Shown here: positions 43,641-52,883 of the stretch, one piece after another
Layout: each line of letters begins with the position of its first letter
How positions within the stretch are numbered: the first letter of the stretch is position 1
DNA from: Thiohalocapsa sp. PB-PSB1
GTDB lineage: Bacteria > Pseudomonadota > Gammaproteobacteria > Chromatiales > Chromatiaceae
Direction: 5' to 3'
Assembly (NCBI GenBank): GCA_016745215.1
Contig: CP050890.1
Location: 3,534,001-3,598,000, forward strand
DNA: 64,000 bases
Notes under the pieces: generated by a model
Databases searched by the model: none
What the model saw: only the letters and a program-made list of their open reading frames with translations
What the model was told of the DNA's origin: nothing
Program-made: the position numbers and the translations under genes

Positions 43641-43749
43641 GACGTATCGAGCTTAACTATATACATAATATGTGTATTTATACTAGAGGATCGATGGTTC
43701 TGCTCGACACGCAGAAGGCCGATTTTTTGCCTTGAAGCCAGCAGCTTAG

Positions 43750-44333
43750 TAGCGGTTCATGAATAACCTATACCACGCTATCCAGACATCGGCGGAGTGC
43801 AATCGGGGTCGGAATCGGAATCGGAATCGAGAGAGAAAACGCCTATGCCATTCGGTCATGAGAAGCGCGACGTCTAGCGTGCGGCCATCGAGTCTGTCGG
43901 CTGGGCCTAGCGCGACTGCGTGCATGTGAAAGGACAGCGTAGCGCGAAGGATCAACGCCTGTGCGCATCGCAGGCGCGCATCTTAGGCCATCGCGCTGAA
44001 CAGTGCCGAGGGTAACGGCAAAGCGACGAGCGCGGATCGACGCCGGTCGTTTGAAAGCGCACGAGGCTCGGCGCTGGAGTGCGCTGCGATTGAGGACGTG
44101 CTCGCTGGTATGCGAAGCGTTGTGCGCAGACCACAACAGCAAGCAAAAGGCACTGCTCGAGCGTCTTGTGGCCATGCTGACGAAGCTCGGACAGCGTGGC
44201 TAGGCGGTCAGCGAGGAGCTTGGCGGATGGGTTGGTCGGTTCGATACCGATACCGAAGCCGATAGCGGTACCGAATGAGTCGGCAGGCGACACCCAAGCC
44301 AACAACCTGTTTAGCTTGTTTCTGCACCATCAC
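43750..44333 (+). mobile_element. TAAG-type element with four-helix-bundle relic, copy 2
   Basis: 584-bp relative of the element at 5578. It starts TAGCGGTTCATGAATAACCT, has GGAATC hexamers (about 43803-43832), the four-helix-bundle relic, GATACC hexamers (about 44240-44270) and the right end TTTCTGCACCATCAC. Flanks are TTAG on the left and TTGC on the right, so a target duplication is not clear here. It is ~180 bp longer than copy 1 because the core of the ORF is retained. Confidence 0.72.
43845..44278 (+). pseudogene. Four-helix-bundle (23S rRNA IVS type) gene, decayed
   Basis: MPFGHEKRDV, stop, RAAIESVGWA, then AIALNSAEGNGKATSADRRR, SFESARGSALECAAIEDVLA and, after a frame shift, KALLERLVAMLTKLGQRG. 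These match the IVS/S23 four-helix-bundle family (NIAEGNGK, ALECAA and LGQRGY signatures). Two Tyr codons became stops and at least one frame shift follows. The tail runs into the GATACC repeat and stops at 44278. Confidence 0.72.
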
Positions 44334-44383
44334 TTGCTGACCTATGCATAAGGTCAAGCTGTTCACTGAAGGCTTTGTACGCC

Positions 44384-44980
44384 CTACCTCGACTTCGACT
44401 CATTTAGATGTGCGGTCATGGCTTTTTCCGCGCTCTTGAGATCTTGCTGGGTACAGCTACTGCCGTGCTGTTCACGCAGGCCGATATCGTTGTAGAGAAC
44501 ACTGCATCCATTGGGCATCAGAACCTCCATCGCGCCACTGGAGCGCGTGCGAATCTCAGGAGGAGCCAGGGTTTCGGTGGCTTGGGGCGGAGCCTTGTCC
44601 TTAGACAGGGCGGAGGCAGCCGCGCCGACGGCGATGGCAGCCGCAGCGCCGATGGCAAGTTTTTCGGCTGTGCCTATGCCTTCGGGCTCTGGACCGCTGT
44701 AATCGACGGTCGTGACATGGCGTTTTTTTACTTCACAGCTCCACGGATACTTTTTGCCGTCGATCTTGGTCTGTCCTTTGACCTGATAGTGATGTTCCAT
44801 ATCCATGATTTGTCTGGCGTTCGCGTCGCGCAGATCCGAGAGTTTATATTCGTTGCGTATGCGTTTTTCGCAGTCACGGATGGCGTCTTTTTCGCCGTAG
44901 GCAAAGGCACTGCCGGAGAGCAGCAGAATACACGAAAAGCTGCCGGAGGCGACCAGTTTACAATATTGGTGGTGAATCAT
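44384..44980 (-). CDS. Secreted protein of unknown function
   Basis: 198 aa with a signal peptide (ASGSFSCILLLSGSAFA). The mature part begins YGEKDAIRDCEKRIRNEYKL, SDLRDANARQIMDMEHHYQV and contains a Gly/Ala hydrophobic stretch (LAIGAAAAIAVGAAASALS) that may be a membrane or glycine-zipper segment. Four Cys, possibly two disulfides. I do not recognise the family. Codon use is normal for the window. Confidence 0.65.
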   Translation of the reverse strand: MIHHQYCKLVASGSFSCILLLSGSAFAYGEKDAIRDCEKRIRNEYKLSDLRDANARQIMDMEHHYQVKGQTKIDGKKYPWSCEVKKRHVTTVDYSGPEPEGIGTAEKLAIGAAAAIAVGAAASALSKDKAPPQATETLAPPEIRTRSSGAMEVLMPNGCSVLYNDIGLREQHGSSCTQQDLKSAEKAMTAHLNESKSR

Positions 44981-45216
44981 TTGATGTGTCCTGTTGGGGT
45001 CTATTCAGCTGTGACCGCGCCGATGGAGGAACCGGCTGACTCGTATAAAGGAACAAGCATTGAGTCTGGCATTCTGTTACAGATTACCCTAGATTGGGCT
45101 GCATCCGTCAGGCCCAAGCCCTGGTCCTTGTCGTGGTCCAGCGTCTTTGGGTTAGGTAACGAATCGGTTCGTGATGCCGATGATGTGCCGCTTTGCAAAC
45201 GATATCGGTGGTGATC

Positions 45217-47793
45217 ATGGTTGGAGAGGGTTCCCTGGCAAGTGCTGCTGCTGTACGCGACCCGGCCGCGACGCGTGATGAGCGCCTCGTACGGCTGTTG
45301 GCCGGCTTGCAGCGTAAGTACGCTGGGCGCATCACCGGCGAACTGACGATGCCGGCGATGGCCGCGCGAAGTGTTGCATTACCGGAAGACATGCATCCTG
45401 CACTGCGCCAAGCGCTGGCGAAACGCGGTGTGGATAGCCTCTATTGTCATCAGCGCGAGGCTTGGGAGTTGGCGCGTGCCGGCCGGCATTTCGTGGTGGC
45501 AACGCCGACTGCGTCCGGCAAGACGCTGTGTTACAACCTGCCGGTGCTCGATGCGGTGCTCAGTACCAGGGCTAAAGCGTTGTATCTGTTCCCGACCAAG
45601 GCGCTTGCCCAAGATCAGGTTGCGGAGCTGACGGAGCTGAACCGGGAGCTGAACCGGGAGCTGAACTGGGAGCTGAACCGGGCCGCATCCAGCGGCACGT
45701 CAACCCAGGGCGTAAAGGCCTTTACCTTCGACGGCGATACTCCTGGAGATGCACGTAAGGCAGTACGCACCCGTGGCGATCTGGTGCTGTCCAATCCCGA
45801 TATGCTGCACCAGGGCATTTTGCCGCATCATACGAAATGGGCGCAGTTCTTCGAGTCCCTGGCCTTTGTGGTTGTGGACGAACTGCATACTTATCGCGGC
45901 GTGTTCGGCTCGCATGTGGCGAATGTGCTGCGGCGTCTGAACCGTATTTGTCGTTTCTATGGCGCCGCGCCACGTTTCATCTTTGCGTCCGCCACCATTG
46001 CCAATCCGGCCGAGCTTGCCACATTGCTGTTGGGGGAGCCGGTGGTTGCGATCACGGAAAGCGGCGCGCCGCGCGGTGTTCGTCATCTACTTTTATGGAA
46101 TCCGCCGGTGATTGCTCCCGATCTCGGCATTCGCGCTTCGGCTCGTTCCCAGACCACGCGTATCTCACGTGCCGCTACCAAGGCCGGCTTGAAGACTATT
46201 GTCTTTGCCCGCTCGCGGCTGATGGTGGAAGTCATCACCAAATACTTGAAAGACGTGTTCGATAGCGATCCGCGTCGCCCACCGCGGGTGCTGGCCTATC
46301 GCGGCGGTTATTTACCCAGCGAGCGGCGCAGCACCGAGCGTGCCTTGCGTGCCGGCAAGGTGGACGCTGTGGTGAGCACCTCGGCGCTGGAATTGGGGGT
46401 CGACATCGGCGCATTGGATGTGGCGGTGCTGAACGGGTATCCGGGCAGCATCGCCGCAACCTGGCAACGACTCGGGCGGGCAGGGCGGCGCAACCGGCCC
46501 AGTCTGGGCGTGCTGGTGGCCAGCAGCGACCCGCTGGATCAGTACCTGATACGCCATCCGGAGTTCTTCCTTGGCCGCTCACCGGAGCATGCCCGCATTC
46601 ACCCAGATCAGCTGCTGATCTTGATGGACCATGTTCGCTGCGCCGCCTTCGAACTGCCGTTTCGCGATGGCGATCAGTTTGGCAATGAAGACCTGCACGA
46701 GATGTTGTCCTATCTGCGCGATGAGGGTCTGCTGCAATACCAGGGCGGGCGCTGGTTCTGGATCGCTGACAGCTATCCAGCCAATGCGGTATCGCTGCGC
46801 TCGGTGGCGGAAGGGAATTTTGTCGTTATCGACCTCACCGACGGCAAGCAGACCATCATCGCCGAGGTGGACTACTCCAGTGCACCGGGAACCCTGTATC
46901 CGGGTGCAATCTATATGGTACAGTCCCAGCCTTACCAGGTAGAGCGGTTGGATTGGACCGGGCGCAAGGCGTTTGTCCGCAAAACCCGTGCTGATTACTA
47001 TACCGATGCCATTGATTACAGCCGGCTCAAGATCCTGGATCAGTTCGATCGGCAGCGGATCGATGCTCCCGCTGGCGGCGCGGCCCAAGCAACCGAAAGC
47101 GGGCGTGCGGCCAGTGCCCATGGCGAAGTGCACCTGGTGCGTCGTTACCCTGGCTATAAAAAAATCCGCTATTACAGCCATGACAATGTCGGCTATGGCC
47201 ACATCGATCTACCGGATCAGGAAATGCATACCACGGCGGTCTGGTGGCAGGTGCAGCCAGAGGTGTTGGCAGGGGCTTTGCCTAGCCGCGAACATGCTAT
47301 CGAGGGCTTCCTGGGCGCCGCATACGCATTGCACCATGTCGCTGCGTTACGTGTAATGGCCGAACTCCAGGATCTCGGCCGCGCGGTTGGCGATGGTCAG
47401 GGCAGTTGGTTTGCGGTGCTCGGCAATCAGGGTCGAGGCCAGCTGCGTGGACCCAATAACGAACCATTGGATCGGGTGCCGGGGGAGCGCTTCGAACCAA
47501 CCCTGTTCCTGTACGACAACTATCCTGGTGGCGTCGGTTTGTCCGCGCCTTTGTTCGATGCCTCAGCGCAACTGGTGCAGGACGCGATCGCACTGGTGCA
47601 GGACTGTGTCTGTACCTGCGGCTGTCCGGCTTGCATTGGACCGGTGCTGCCGGGGGACGAACAGCGCGCACAGACGCCAAAGGGTTCGGCGTTGACGGTG
47701 CTGGCCTTGTTGTCGCGGGAACGCCATGACCACCAGCAGACCGAAGACGAAATGCTGGTGAGTGTCATGGCTATAGTCGGTGGCGACCAATGA
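45217..47793 (+). CDS. mrfA: MrfA-type DNA repair helicase (DUF1998)
   Basis: Superfamily 2 helicase of the YprA/MrfA group, which repairs mitomycin-type damage. Walker A VATPTASGKTLCYNLP, DEVH-like VVVDELHTYRG, motif III FIFASATIAN, motif VI QRLGRAGRRNRPS, and a C-terminal DUF1998 domain with a four-cysteine cluster (CVCTCGCPACIGP). The start at MVGEGSLAS (45217) is my choice; a TTG at 45193 is possible. A 12-bp tandem repeat adds an (ELNR)4-like run after the TKALAQDQ motif. The ATGA overlap with mrfB indicates coupling. Confidence 0.9.
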   Translation: MVGEGSLASAAAVRDPAATRDERLVRLLAGLQRKYAGRITGELTMPAMAARSVALPEDMHPALRQALAKRGVDSLYCHQREAWELARAGRHFVVATPTASGKTLCYNLPVLDAVLSTRAKALYLFPTKALAQDQVAELTELNRELNRELNWELNRAASSGTSTQGVKAFTFDGDTPGDARKAVRTRGDLVLSNPDMLHQGILPHHTKWAQFFESLAFVVVDELHTYRGVFGSHVANVLRRLNRICRFYGAAPRFIFASATIANPAELATLLLGEPVVAITESGAPRGVRHLLLWNPPVIAPDLGIRASARSQTTRISRAATKAGLKTIVFARSRLMVEVITKYLKDVFDSDPRRPPRVLAYRGGYLPSERRSTERALRAGKVDAVVSTSALELGVDIGALDVAVLNGYPGSIAATWQRLGRAGRRNRPSLGVLVASSDPLDQYLIRHPEFFLGRSPEHARIHPDQLLILMDHVRCAAFELPFRDGDQFGNEDLHEMLSYLRDEGLLQYQGGRWFWIADSYPANAVSLRSVAEGNFVVIDLTDGKQTIIAEVDYSSAPGTLYPGAIYMVQSQPYQVERLDWTGRKAFVRKTRADYYTDAIDYSRLKILDQFDRQRIDAPAGGAAQATESGRAASAHGEVHLVRRYPGYKKIRYYSHDNVGYGHIDLPDQEMHTTAVWWQVQPEVLAGALPSREHAIEGFLGAAYALHHVAALRVMAELQDLGRAVGDGQGSWFAVLGNQGRGQLRGPNNEPLDRVPGERFEPTLFLYDNYPGGVGLSAPLFDASAQLVQDAIALVQDCVCTCGCPACIGPVLPGDEQRAQTPKGSALTVLALLSRERHDHQQTEDEMLVSVMAIVGGDQ
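45634..45681 (+). repeat. In-frame 12-bp tandem repeat in mrfA
   Basis: Four units of GAGCTGAACCGG (one with T for C) encode ELNR-ELNR-ELNW-ELNR between helicase motifs Ia and II. The frame is preserved and the protein stays open. Confidence 0.95.
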
Positions 47794-49001
47794 GCGGACT
47801 GCGTGAGCGTTTGCGGCGGTTGCAATCCGTTCCGCAGCCAGATCCGAGCCCGATCCAGAATCCGGCTCCTGGATTCAGTGTGGCCGAGCGCTTGCGACGT
47901 CTCGATCCGCTGCGGCACCGCGCTGCGAACCCTTGTACTCCATGCGAGCAGGATGTCGCGGCGGAACTCGGCGCCGAGATCGTAGCTCCCGGTGTGTTGC
48001 TGCTGGAACGCCGGCACCCGCTGCGCCGACGGCATGGCCGCTTTCGAGCTGCTGATGCACCCGCGTCGATGCCAGCCTTATTCCCATCGCCGTCGACTGG
48101 TGCAGCCGGCTGGGCTTTTATCGATACCGAGACCAGCGGACTCGCCGGTGGCACTGGTACCTGGGCTTTTGTTTGCGGTATCGGACGCTTTGCCGGTGAC
48201 GACCTCTTGCTGCGGCAATGGCTGCTGACCCGTTTGGATGCGGAACCGGTGTTGTTATCTTTATTCGCTGACTGCCTTAACGGCGTGGATTTGTTGATCA
48301 GCTACAATGGTAAATCCTTTGATCTACCGTTACTGATGACGCGCTTTCGACTGGCTGGCCTGCATTGCCCGCTTGAACCCTTATCGCATCTGGATCTGCT
48401 GCATCCCGTGCGTCGGGCGTTTGCCACGCGCTGGCCGAACTGCCGGCTCGCCAGCGTCGAGCAGCGCCTGCTTGGCGTGCAGCGCGGGGATGATCTGCCT
48501 GGCGCCGAGGCCCCGGCCGCATGGCTCGATTGGTTGCGCCGTGGCGATGCTGGACGCCTTGCCGCGGTACTCCGGCACAATCGGCTCGATCTGCTCTCGC
48601 TGGCCGTGTTGCTGCCAGCACTAGCGCAGGTCGAGCATGATCCGGCTGCCTATCATGCTGACCTCGGAACGCTGGCGCGTTATCGACTGCGTCGCGGCGA
48701 TGCAGCCGGTGCGCTGACATTGTTGTGTAAGGCGCGGCCGTTATTGGCACCAGCCGAGCGGCTCTTGTTGGCGGAGCTGTATCGGCGCCAGGATGATTGG
48801 GATCGAGCCTTGGCGCTTTGGGAACCGCTCGCGCAGCAGGGCGATCCGGTCGCTTTGGAGGCTTTGGCCAAGTTTTACGAGCACCGCAGCGTCGATCTGC
48901 GGCGCGCTTTGGCCCTTGTGCGGCAACTGCCGCCAGGGCCGGCGCGCAAGCGCAGGACGCAACGGCTGTGCCGAAAATTGCGGATTGAGAGAATGCAATG
49001 A
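47790..49001 (+). CDS. mrfB: MrfB/YprB-type exonuclease (RNase H-like)
   Basis: Partner nuclease of MrfA. The exonuclease fold shows FIDTETSGLAGGTGTWAFV (metal-binding D/E), ISYNGKSFDLPLLMTRF and a third acidic motif in LRHNRLDLLSLAVLL. The C-terminal ~130 residues look TPR-like (RGDAAGALTLLCKARPL, QDDWDRALALWEPLAQQ). 403 aa. The start overlaps the mrfA stop by four bases and its own stop overlaps the response regulator start by four. Confidence 0.87.
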   Translation: MSGLRERLRRLQSVPQPDPSPIQNPAPGFSVAERLRRLDPLRHRAANPCTPCEQDVAAELGAEIVAPGVLLLERRHPLRRRHGRFRAADAPASMPALFPSPSTGAAGWAFIDTETSGLAGGTGTWAFVCGIGRFAGDDLLLRQWLLTRLDAEPVLLSLFADCLNGVDLLISYNGKSFDLPLLMTRFRLAGLHCPLEPLSHLDLLHPVRRAFATRWPNCRLASVEQRLLGVQRGDDLPGAEAPAAWLDWLRRGDAGRLAAVLRHNRLDLLSLAVLLPALAQVEHDPAAYHADLGTLARYRLRRGDAAGALTLLCKARPLLAPAERLLLAELYRRQDDWDRALALWEPLAQQGDPVALEALAKFYEHRSVDLRRALALVRQLPPGPARKRRTQRLCRKLRIERMQ

Positions 49002-49615
49002 GTATCCGGGTTTTATTGGCCGATGATCACAAAATGATTCGCGAAGCATTGGGGGCACTGCTGACGCGCGAGCCGGATATCACTGTGGTTGCACATGCCA
49101 GTAACGGCGATGAGGCCATCACGTTGGCGCAGGCGTGGAAGCCGGATGTGGTGCTGATGGATGTCTGCATGCCAGGCACCAACGGTATCGATGCCGCCGC
49201 GCGCATTAGCAAATTGCTTCCGCGCACTAGGGTGATCGCATTATCCGCCCAAGGTGAGCGAATTTTTGTTACGCAAATGGTCAAGGTCGGAGTGCAAGGC
49301 TATGTGCGCAAAGACCAATCGATGTCGATGCTGGTGCAGGCTATCCGCACCGTGATGGCGGGTCAGACCTGGCTGCCTGAAACTACAGAGGCCGAAGATG
49401 AACTCACGGCTCAGGTGCTGTCGCGGCGTGAGCGTTCGGTACTCCAGGAGATCGCGACCGGCAAGCGCACGCGCGAGATTGCCGATATCATGGGGATTAG
49501 TACCAAGACCGTTGATACCTACCGCCGTCGAATCATGAACAAGCTGGGCCTCGTGTCGCAAGCAGAACTAACCAAATATGCGGTTTTGTTGCATAGCATG
49601 GAGCATGATGCTTAG
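48998..49615 (+). CDS. NarL/FixJ-type response regulator
   Basis: Receiver domain with acidic pair LLADDHKMIREAL, phospho-acceptor Asp in VVLMDVCMPGTNGID and Lys in YVRKDQS, followed by a LuxR HTH (LSRRERSVLQEIATGKRTRE, IADIMGISTKTVDTYRRRIM). 205 aa. It overlaps mrfB by four bases, so it is co-transcribed with a repair pair. No sensor kinase is nearby. A weak CGACAG/CTGTCG stem follows the stop. Confidence 0.9.
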   Translation: MSIRVLLADDHKMIREALGALLTREPDITVVAHASNGDEAITLAQAWKPDVVLMDVCMPGTNGIDAAARISKLLPRTRVIALSAQGERIFVTQMVKVGVQGYVRKDQSMSMLVQAIRTVMAGQTWLPETTEAEDELTAQVLSRRERSVLQEIATGKRTREIADIMGISTKTVDTYRRRIMNKLGLVSQAELTKYAVLLHSMEHDA

Positions 49616-49675
49616 CGACAGTCAACCTAGGCTGTCGAAATCTGCAGTCTCACTAAAACAAGCGCTTCCCGGTTG

Positions 49676-49796
49676 ATGGATGCTTGGTCGGTGTCGGGAT
49701 CGGTGTCAAGGTCGGAATTAGGGATTGGTATCGAGCTGGCTGCTTTGATCGATGAGCGGATTCGATTCCGATTCCGATAGCGACCCCGACATCGAT
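49676..49796. repeat. Hexamer-repeat inverted structure
   Basis: GGTCGGTGTCGGGATCGGTG on the left and TTCCGATTCCGATAGCGACC on the right are opposed GGATCG-type hexamer runs around a ~50-base centre. This resembles the hexamer pairs of the TAAG elements, but neither typical element end is found. Confidence 0.5.
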
Positions 49797-49808
49797 TAGG
49801 CTTCCCCA

Positions 49809-50855
49809 GTGCGTTCGATGAAGCAATCCAAGACCCGGAATCGGTTTGGCATCAAAACTCAGGACATTACGACAGCCTACAGTCAACCCCTCGCTATCTC
49901 GCTGCAAGAACCGATGTCAAAGCAACCTTTCGGCGCGCCGCCAGTCAGTTCACTCAGTGGACTCTACACGCGTTTTTCTTCCGCTAAGACCATTGACCTG
50001 GAGGCAGGCGATTTCTTATGGCGCGAGGGTGATATTGCCAACTCGGTCGTCTTGCTGCGCGAGGGTATGCTGGAAGTGCTCTCAGCGGGCGTCGATAGCA
50101 AGGATACGGTTGTGCTCAACGAGTTACAGCCTGGCGCGATCTTTGGCGAGCTTGCATGCCTGGATGGCGGCCGGCGTTCTGCCAGCATACGTGCGTCTGA
50201 TAAAGCTGTTGTCAGTTGTCTGTCTGCCGAGGATTTTCGCCTGTTGGTGCGCCGGAATCCACACATGTTGGAGGCGCTGCTGATCCAGCAAATCGCTGTG
50301 GTGCGTCGTTTGACCGCCCTAGTCGTTCAGCATTACCGCCGCGGCATCATCGACCGGCTGACAGGGCTCTACAATCATGGATTTTTTGTCCAACGCCTGG
50401 CCCTCGAGTTGCAGCGCTCGAAGCAGATGCAAGATCCAGTGTCATTGGTTATGATCGATGTCGATTTCTTTAAACAGTTCAATGATCGTTATGGGCATGA
50501 AAGCGGCAATGACGCCCTGGCGCGTTTGGCGCAGATTGTAAAAAGCGTCGCACGCCGCGGCGATGTCATCGCACGTTATGGAGGCGAGGAATTCATCGCG
50601 CTGCTGTACGGATCAACCCGCGAGGAAGCCGATATGTTCGCTGAGCGCGTGAGGAGCAAGGTTGAATCCAGCGATTTTGCCAGCGATGACAAGCAGTCTT
50701 CACGTCGACTTACGTTGAGCGCTGGGGTCGCCTGTTATCCTGAAGATGCGGCGGAGCCGCACGCGCTGATTCTCGCCGCCGATTCCCGTCTCTACCTGGC
50801 CAAACAGCAGGGCCGAAACAGAGTGGTCGCCACGGATCCTATTGTTCAACCTTAG
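49809..50855 (+). CDS. cNMP-binding domain plus GGDEF diguanylate cyclase
   Basis: An N-terminal cyclic-nucleotide-binding fold (IDLEAGDFLWREGDIANSVV, LQPGAIFGELACLDGGRRSA) joined to a GGDEF domain (DRLTGLYNHGFF, MIDVDFFKQFNDRYGHESGN, RYGGEEFIAL). The active site GGEEF is intact, so it should make cyclic di-GMP. No RxxD inhibitory site is evident before GGEEF. The start could be the ATG at 49914 (MSKQPFGAPP); the earlier region reaches into repeat DNA. 348 aa as listed. Confidence 0.88.
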   Translation: MRSMKQSKTRNRFGIKTQDITTAYSQPLAISLQEPMSKQPFGAPPVSSLSGLYTRFSSAKTIDLEAGDFLWREGDIANSVVLLREGMLEVLSAGVDSKDTVVLNELQPGAIFGELACLDGGRRSASIRASDKAVVSCLSAEDFRLLVRRNPHMLEALLIQQIAVVRRLTALVVQHYRRGIIDRLTGLYNHGFFVQRLALELQRSKQMQDPVSLVMIDVDFFKQFNDRYGHESGNDALARLAQIVKSVARRGDVIARYGGEEFIALLYGSTREEADMFAERVRSKVESSDFASDDKQSSRRLTLSAGVACYPEDAAEPHALILAADSRLYLAKQQGRNRVVATDPIVQP

Positions 50856-50866
50856 ATTAATGCTCA

Positions 50867-51011
50867 GGCGATTGCCGGAGAGCAATAGACTGACTGGCGC
50901 CGGATTCTCGTTCGCCTTCGCCCAGCGGCAACCTGCCCATAGTTGCTCTATGGGCGGGTTGCTGCAACGTCGATGCCGGACGAGAACACAAGCCAGGTGG
51001 TCTATTTCTCG
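50867..51011 (+). repeat. Long-hairpin dispersed repeat, copy 2
   Basis: Starts 12 bases after the GGDEF gene stop: AGGCGATTGCCGGAGAGCAA, core stem around GCGGCAACCTGCCCATAG and CTATGGGCGGGTTGCTGC, end CCAGGTGGTCTATTTCTCG. Same orientation as the gene before it. Confidence 0.9.
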
Positions 51012-51241
51012 ATATCGATCTGCAGAAAATGACTCTGGCATGTCGATCCAAAATAATTTCTAAATTAGCGGGTTGCGATCACACAGTTCCAACATTTTTT
51101 TGTGAAAGACTGTAGAAATCGCCCCAACGCTTGTGCCGGGCATGACTCCGCGATAACCAGCCTTATTTCATCTTTAAGAATTCGAAGATCCATTGCAAGC
51201 TCACATAGAAGCGGGATCATCGCCGAATCGTCCCCAGATAG

Positions 51242-52480
51242 ATGCCAGCATTTGAACTCATTCAGCAGGCCCGATCATTGAACTTTCACCCATCATTCCA
51301 CTGTCCTCCGTTGCCAGCCCTTGCTCTCGGCGTCCTTAGTCTGTTCGGCGGTCTCTTCGCGGGTTGCTACGGACCCGCTGTCATGGCAGAGGATGCCGCT
51401 GTCTTGCCGGGGACCGATGAGATTGTGGCAACTGAAACCCTGGTTGTTGAAAGCGCATCCGTGTCAGAATTAGAAGATTTGTTGGATCGGCTCGCGGACA
51501 AGCGGGTGGTATTCGTCGGCGAGTCGCATGACCGTTTTGAGGATCATCTCAACCAACTTGCCGTCATTCAGGGTCTGCACGCCCGTGGTAGAGATCTCGC
51601 CATCGGCATGGAATTTTTCCAGCAGCCGTTCCAGCCGCAACTCGATGCCTTCGTGGCTGGGGAATTGGATGAGGCAGCCTTGTTGCGCAAGACCGAGTAC
51701 TTCGAACGCTGGCGCTACGATTATCGTCTTTACCGGCCATTGTTACGTTTCGCTCGGGAACATGGCATTCCCATCGTCGCACTTAACATCGAGCGCGAAA
51801 TTACCGATAAGGTCGGCGACCAGGGCATCGCATCCCTGGACCAGGCCGAGGCAAGCCGCATCCCGGCGGAGATCGATCGCACCAATCAGCGCTATCGGGA
51901 TCACGTAAAGGCGGTATTTGATCTGCACCCGGTTGGTGGGGACGCGGTGTTCGAGCACTTTCTCGAGGTGCAATTACTTTGGGACGAGGGCATGGCCGAG
52001 CGTGCGGCCGACTATTTACAGCAGCATCCGGAGAAATCGCTGGTGGTGCTTGCCGGCTCTGGCCATATTGAATACGGCTGGGGGATTCCATCAAGGTTTC
52101 AGCGCAGATTGGCGGCGACATCTGCCACTCTATTGAATGGTAGGGCGCGGCCATTCGATCCAAAGCGGGCAGACTTCATTCTGTTTCCGCGCGCGGTTGA
52201 GCTGCCTAAGACGGGTCTGCTCGGCGTCATGCTAGATACCGAGTCGGCAGGCGAAGGTATTGGTATACACGGGTTTGCCGAGCAGAGCGGTGCGAAAGAG
52301 GCCGGTGTTGAGAAGGGCGACCGTATCCTGCGCATTGCTGAACATCCGATCCGCAGTTACGCCGATATCCGCATCGCATTGATGGATAGCCGTCCGGGAC
52401 AAAGGCTGCCGGTGCAAGTGCTGCGTAAGCCGCTGATCGGGTCCGCACAGCGACTGACGCTGGAGGTGGAGCTGCATTAG
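51242..52480 (+). CDS. ChaN-like lipoprotein with C-terminal PDZ domain
   Basis: A hydrophobic leader with a possible lipobox (GGLFAGC) is followed by a ChaN/haem-binding type domain: VVFVGESHDRFEDHLNQLAV, GMEFFQQPFQPQLDAFV, VALNIEREITDKV and VVLAGSGHIEYGWGIP. A PDZ domain ends the protein (GIGIHGFAEQSGAKEAGVEK, GDRILRIAEHPIRSYADIRI). ChaN in Campylobacter binds haem for iron uptake; the PDZ part suggests a periplasmic partner. 412 aa. An AT-rich 230-base leader lies upstream. Confidence 0.85.
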   Translation: MPAFELIQQARSLNFHPSFHCPPLPALALGVLSLFGGLFAGCYGPAVMAEDAAVLPGTDEIVATETLVVESASVSELEDLLDRLADKRVVFVGESHDRFEDHLNQLAVIQGLHARGRDLAIGMEFFQQPFQPQLDAFVAGELDEAALLRKTEYFERWRYDYRLYRPLLRFAREHGIPIVALNIEREITDKVGDQGIASLDQAEASRIPAEIDRTNQRYRDHVKAVFDLHPVGGDAVFEHFLEVQLLWDEGMAERAADYLQQHPEKSLVVLAGSGHIEYGWGIPSRFQRRLAATSATLLNGRARPFDPKRADFILFPRAVELPKTGLLGVMLDTESAGEGIGIHGFAEQSGAKEAGVEKGDRILRIAEHPIRSYADIRIALMDSRPGQRLPVQVLRKPLIGSAQRLTLEVELH

Positions 52481-52490
52481 ACAAAGAGCC

Positions 52491-52638
52491 AGACGATTGC
52501 CGGAGAGCAACAGACCAACTGGCGTCGGATGCTCGTTCGTCTTGGTGAGGCGGCAATCCGCCCATGGTCGCTCTATAGCTGGGTTGCCGCAACGTCGATG
52601 CCGGACGAGAAGATAAGCCAGGTGGTCTGTTTGTCGAC
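52491..52638 (+). repeat. Long-hairpin dispersed repeat, copy 3
   Basis: Starts about ten bases after the ChaN gene stop: GATTGCCGGAGAGCAACAGA, CCAACTGGCGTCGGATGCTC, core GGCGGCAATCCGCCCATGG, end CCAGGTGGTCTGTTTGTCG. Its terminal arms pair as CAACAGACCAACTGGC with the complement of GCCAGGTGGTCTGTTT. Confidence 0.9.
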
Positions 52639-52883
52639 AGAAAGCGCGTTGACAACAGTCTGCGCATGTTCCGCAATCCAACGGCTCGGGCAAGACGCCA
52701 TCCGGAGTTGACCCGATCATGCGTTCCTGAACCGTTATCAAAGTCGCAGAAAACGGCAGCAACTGTGCAGTATCCTGAAAAGGCTAATCGGAGAAGCCTA
52801 ATCTCGATAGGTTTCACTAGCCTGATGCTGTAACGCCGGCCTGCACTGGACTTTCGCGTCGGCCATTACGCAGGATATGCAAC

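Noticed and set aside
43845..44278. The four-helix-bundle relics as Avd accessory genes of a diversity-generating retroelement (Avd belongs to a related fold).
   Set aside because: No reverse transcriptase, template repeat or variable repeat is found in the window, and the genes are decayed.
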